Positions 62,424 through 64,000 of a stretch of 64,000 nucleotides of DNA are shown in pieces; the first letter of the stretch is position 1, and the number at the start of each line of letters is the position of its first letter. The translations under genes were made by a program, and so were the position numbers. Source of the stretch: Pseudomonas gingeri (GTDB taxonomy: Bacteria; Pseudomonadota; Gammaproteobacteria; Pseudomonadales; Pseudomonadaceae); NCBI RefSeq assembly GCF_013385425.1, contig NZ_JACAQA010000005.1:642652-706651 (forward strand), in the 5' to 3' direction. The notes below the pieces were generated by a model. It was given only the letters and a program-made list of their open reading frames with translations. It made no database searches and was not told the origin of the DNA.

Positions 62424-63200
62424 TTACTCGCCGTAGATATCGAACGCGAAGTACTTGGCCTGTATCTGCTGGTACTTGCCATTGGCGCGGATCGCATCGA
62501 TGGCCGCGTTCAGGCGCGCGGCGTTCGCGGTGTCACCCTTGCGCAGGGCGATACCGGCGCCCCGGCCGAAGTATTTCGGGTCGTTGATGTCGCGGCCGAC
62601 CAGCGCGAAGCCTTTACCCGCCGGGGTTTTGATAAAGCTCTCGTCGGTGTTGACGATGTCGGCGAGGGTGGCGTCCAGGCGACCCGACGCCAGGTCAAGA
62701 AAGGCCTCGTTCTGTGAGGAATAGCGCACGATCTCGACGCCGGCTTTCTCCAGTTGTTCGGTGGCGAAGCGGTCGTAGGTGGAGGAGCGCTGCACGCCGA
62801 CCTTCTTGCCCTTGAGATCCACCAGCGGATCGTTGATCAGGCTGCCGGCCTTCATCGCGAACTTGCCTGGGGTGTGGTAGTACTTTTCGCTGAAGTCGAC
62901 GGATTTCAGGCGGTCGTCGGTGATCGACATCGACGACAGCACCGCATCGATCTTGCGCACCTTGAGCGAGGGGATCATCCCGTCGAACTCCTGGATCACC
63001 CATTGGCACTTGACCTTCATTTCATCGCACAGGGCATTGCCGATGTCGTAATCGAACCCCCCGAGGTTGCCTTCCGGGGTCTTGTAGGAGAAGGGTGGGT
63101 AAGCGGCTTCGATACCGATACGCAGACTGTCCTCGTCGGCATGGGCCAGGATGCTGAAGGCGCAGAGGGCCAGGGCACCTAGAAGTCCTGTCTTGTTCAT
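62424..63200 (-). CDS. periplasmic amino acid-type substrate-binding protein
   Basis: A 258-residue family 3 solute-binding protein. Signal peptide MNKTGLLGALALCAFSILAHA (about 1-21, cleaved before DED). Binding motifs: IGIEAAYPPFSYKTPEGNLG, GFDYDIGNALCDEMKVKCQW and LKVRKIDAVLSSMSITDDR. Start at 63200 is set by the signal peptide; the longer frame to 63350 crosses the operator-like repeat. It is the first gene of the operon. Confidence 0.93.
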   Translation of the reverse strand: MNKTGLLGALALCAFSILAHADEDSLRIGIEAAYPPFSYKTPEGNLGGFDYDIGNALCDEMKVKCQWVIQEFDGMIPSLKVRKIDAVLSSMSITDDRLKSVDFSEKYYHTPGKFAMKAGSLINDPLVDLKGKKVGVQRSSTYDRFATEQLEKAGVEIVRYSSQNEAFLDLASGRLDATLADIVNTDESFIKTPAGKGFALVGRDINDPKYFGRGAGIALRKGDTANAARLNAAIDAIRANGKYQQIQAKYFAFDIYGE

Positions 63201-63304
63201 ATTGTTGACTCCCGTTGTTTGTGAAGTGTGGGCGAGGTGCCGTCCGGATTGGCGTGGCGGGTAGCTCCGCCTGATCTTGTCGCGGCTATAAATGACATGT
63301 TTTA

Positions 63305-63327
63305 TTTCATAAATCAATTTTATGAAA
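63305..63327. promoter_or_regulatory. 9-base inverted repeat upstream of the ABC operon
   Basis: TTTCATAAA (63305-63313), TCAAT, TTTATGAAA (63319-63327): perfect arms in an AT-rich stretch 105 bases before the binding-protein start. RpiR-family regulators bind such palindromes, so this could be the operator for the regulator at 58010-58918, or serve the divergent gene at 63463. Confidence 0.5.
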
Positions 63328-63462
63328 ATAAAAATGCCAAATGGTGCCATGGTGATACCGTTCGCCAGCCCGTCGACAGGGATTCAGGCGCGGATGGACC
63401 GGCTTCAGGGGGAATTGGTGTATTCTTCGCGGCCGTCATTTTCTCCTCTGCAGGACCTGTCC

Positions 63463-63993
63463 ATGAAAACCGCCCTCGTCGAACTCATCAGCAAAATCAG
63501 CTCCGGCTGCATGAGCGAGGCCGAAATCCTGCAGATCGCCGATGAAGCAGCCCAGGCCTACGCCGACCAGGCCGGTTTCCTGGCGGCCAATCCGGACATC
63601 AACTACGACGACAGTTTTCCGATTCCCCTGGGCGAGTGGGTGGTGGTCGGTAGCCTGCCCGAGACCGTGCTGTTCCAGGCCGACACCTACATGGACCTGT
63701 TCGCCCGGATCGTCGAGTCCTTCGGCAAGGACGTGCCTTTCAATATCAAGCCCAAGCAGCTGGCCAAGGTCGAGGCCTTGACCGCCTTGAACCGTATCCA
63801 GGTCCAATTGAGCAGCATGAACCCGGAGATGGGCGGCTACGTACTGGTGAACTTCAGCCAGTTGCTCGACGACGAACTGCAGGCGGTGCTGGTCTACGGC
63901 AATGACCTGCCGCGAGTGCTGGCCCTGTGTGGAGAGGTCGGGATTGCCGCCGCGCCCTCCCTGGAAGCCCTGAGAGTCGCGCTGCACGTCTGA
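63463..63993 (+). CDS. unknown conserved-looking protein
   Basis: A 176-residue soluble protein with no family I can name. Starts at ATG 63463 after CTGCAGGACC; the frame extends upstream to 63322 but through AT-rich promoter-like sequence. Parts that look structured: ELISKISSGCMSEAEILQIA, DDSFPIPLGEWVVVGSLPE, and LAKVEALTALNRIQVQLS, mixed alpha/beta. Stop TGA at 63991-63993. No membrane helix or signal. It is divergent from the ABC operon. Confidence 0.75.
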   Translation: MKTALVELISKISSGCMSEAEILQIADEAAQAYADQAGFLAANPDINYDDSFPIPLGEWVVVGSLPETVLFQADTYMDLFARIVESFGKDVPFNIKPKQLAKVEALTALNRIQVQLSSMNPEMGGYVLVNFSQLLDDELQAVLVYGNDLPRVLALCGEVGIAAAPSLEALRVALHV

Positions 63994-64000
63994 GTCGCCG

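Overview
The window is a chromosomal segment of a Pseudomonas of the P. fluorescens complex. It is GC-rich, uses Pseudomonas flagellar regulators (FleQ, FleSR, FleN, FliA), and carries MotC/MotD, HsbA/HsbR/HptB and REP-type inverted repeats. No rRNA, tRNA, CRISPR array, phage or IS element was seen.

Layout. (1) 1-9008: flagellin glycosylation island. After the tail of an unidentified gene comes a translationally coupled pseudaminic acid operon, pseB-pseC-methylase-pseF-pseG(H)-pseI, in which PseG and a PseH-like GNAT domain are fused. Then come a FabH-like ketosynthase, a Maf/DUF115 flagellin glycosyltransferase and an 89-residue protein of unknown function. (2) 9094-12838: late filament genes fliC, flaG, fliD, fliS and a fliT-like gene. 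(3) 13010-17222: the regulators fleQ, fleS and fleR. (4) 17277-23102: fliEFGHIJ behind a strong sigma-54 site. (5) 23191-25595: the HsbA-HsbR-HptB phosphorelay/partner-switch genes. (6) 25634-32840: fliK, then fliLMNOPQR-flhB. (7) 32879-35399: an accessory insert splitting flhB from flhA. It holds a delta-60 repeat gene on the minus strand, two near-identical palindromes, and an unknown gene with an in-frame TAG followed by open, protein-like sequence running into flhA. (8) 35357-40518: flhA, flhF, fleN, fliA. (9) 40691-49755: cheY, cheZ, cheA, cheB, motC, motD, a ParA-like and a CheW-like gene (ParC/ParP type), cheW and a DUF2802 gene. (10) 49807-51807: two minus-strand genes separated by a long REPIN hairpin. 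(11) 51935-56163: aroC, an MFS gene and mtnB-mtnD-mtnC (methionine salvage). (12) 56392-57976: a short LuxR-type regulator, a DUF3509 gene and an ankyrin gene. (13) 58010-63200: a minus-strand polar amino-acid-type ABC transporter operon with an AstE-like hydrolase and an RpiR regulator, followed at 63463 by an unknown plus-strand gene.

How it works together. The pse operon makes CMP-pseudaminic acid, which Maf would attach to FliC. FleQ with sigma-54 would drive fleSR, fliE, fliK, fliL and flhA, where I can read -24/-12 elements. FliA would drive fliC and possibly fliS. FleN and FlhF set flagellar number and place, the Che proteins and MotCD steer and power the motor, and the ParC/ParP pair probably positions the chemoreceptor array.

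The least expected items are the CheA linker with four copies of an ITDxEFExLLDxLHGKG-like motif and no evident P2 domain, the broken or readthrough gene upstream of flhA, and the paired palindromes in the accessory insert. No database search was possible; family assignments come from reading the proteins.
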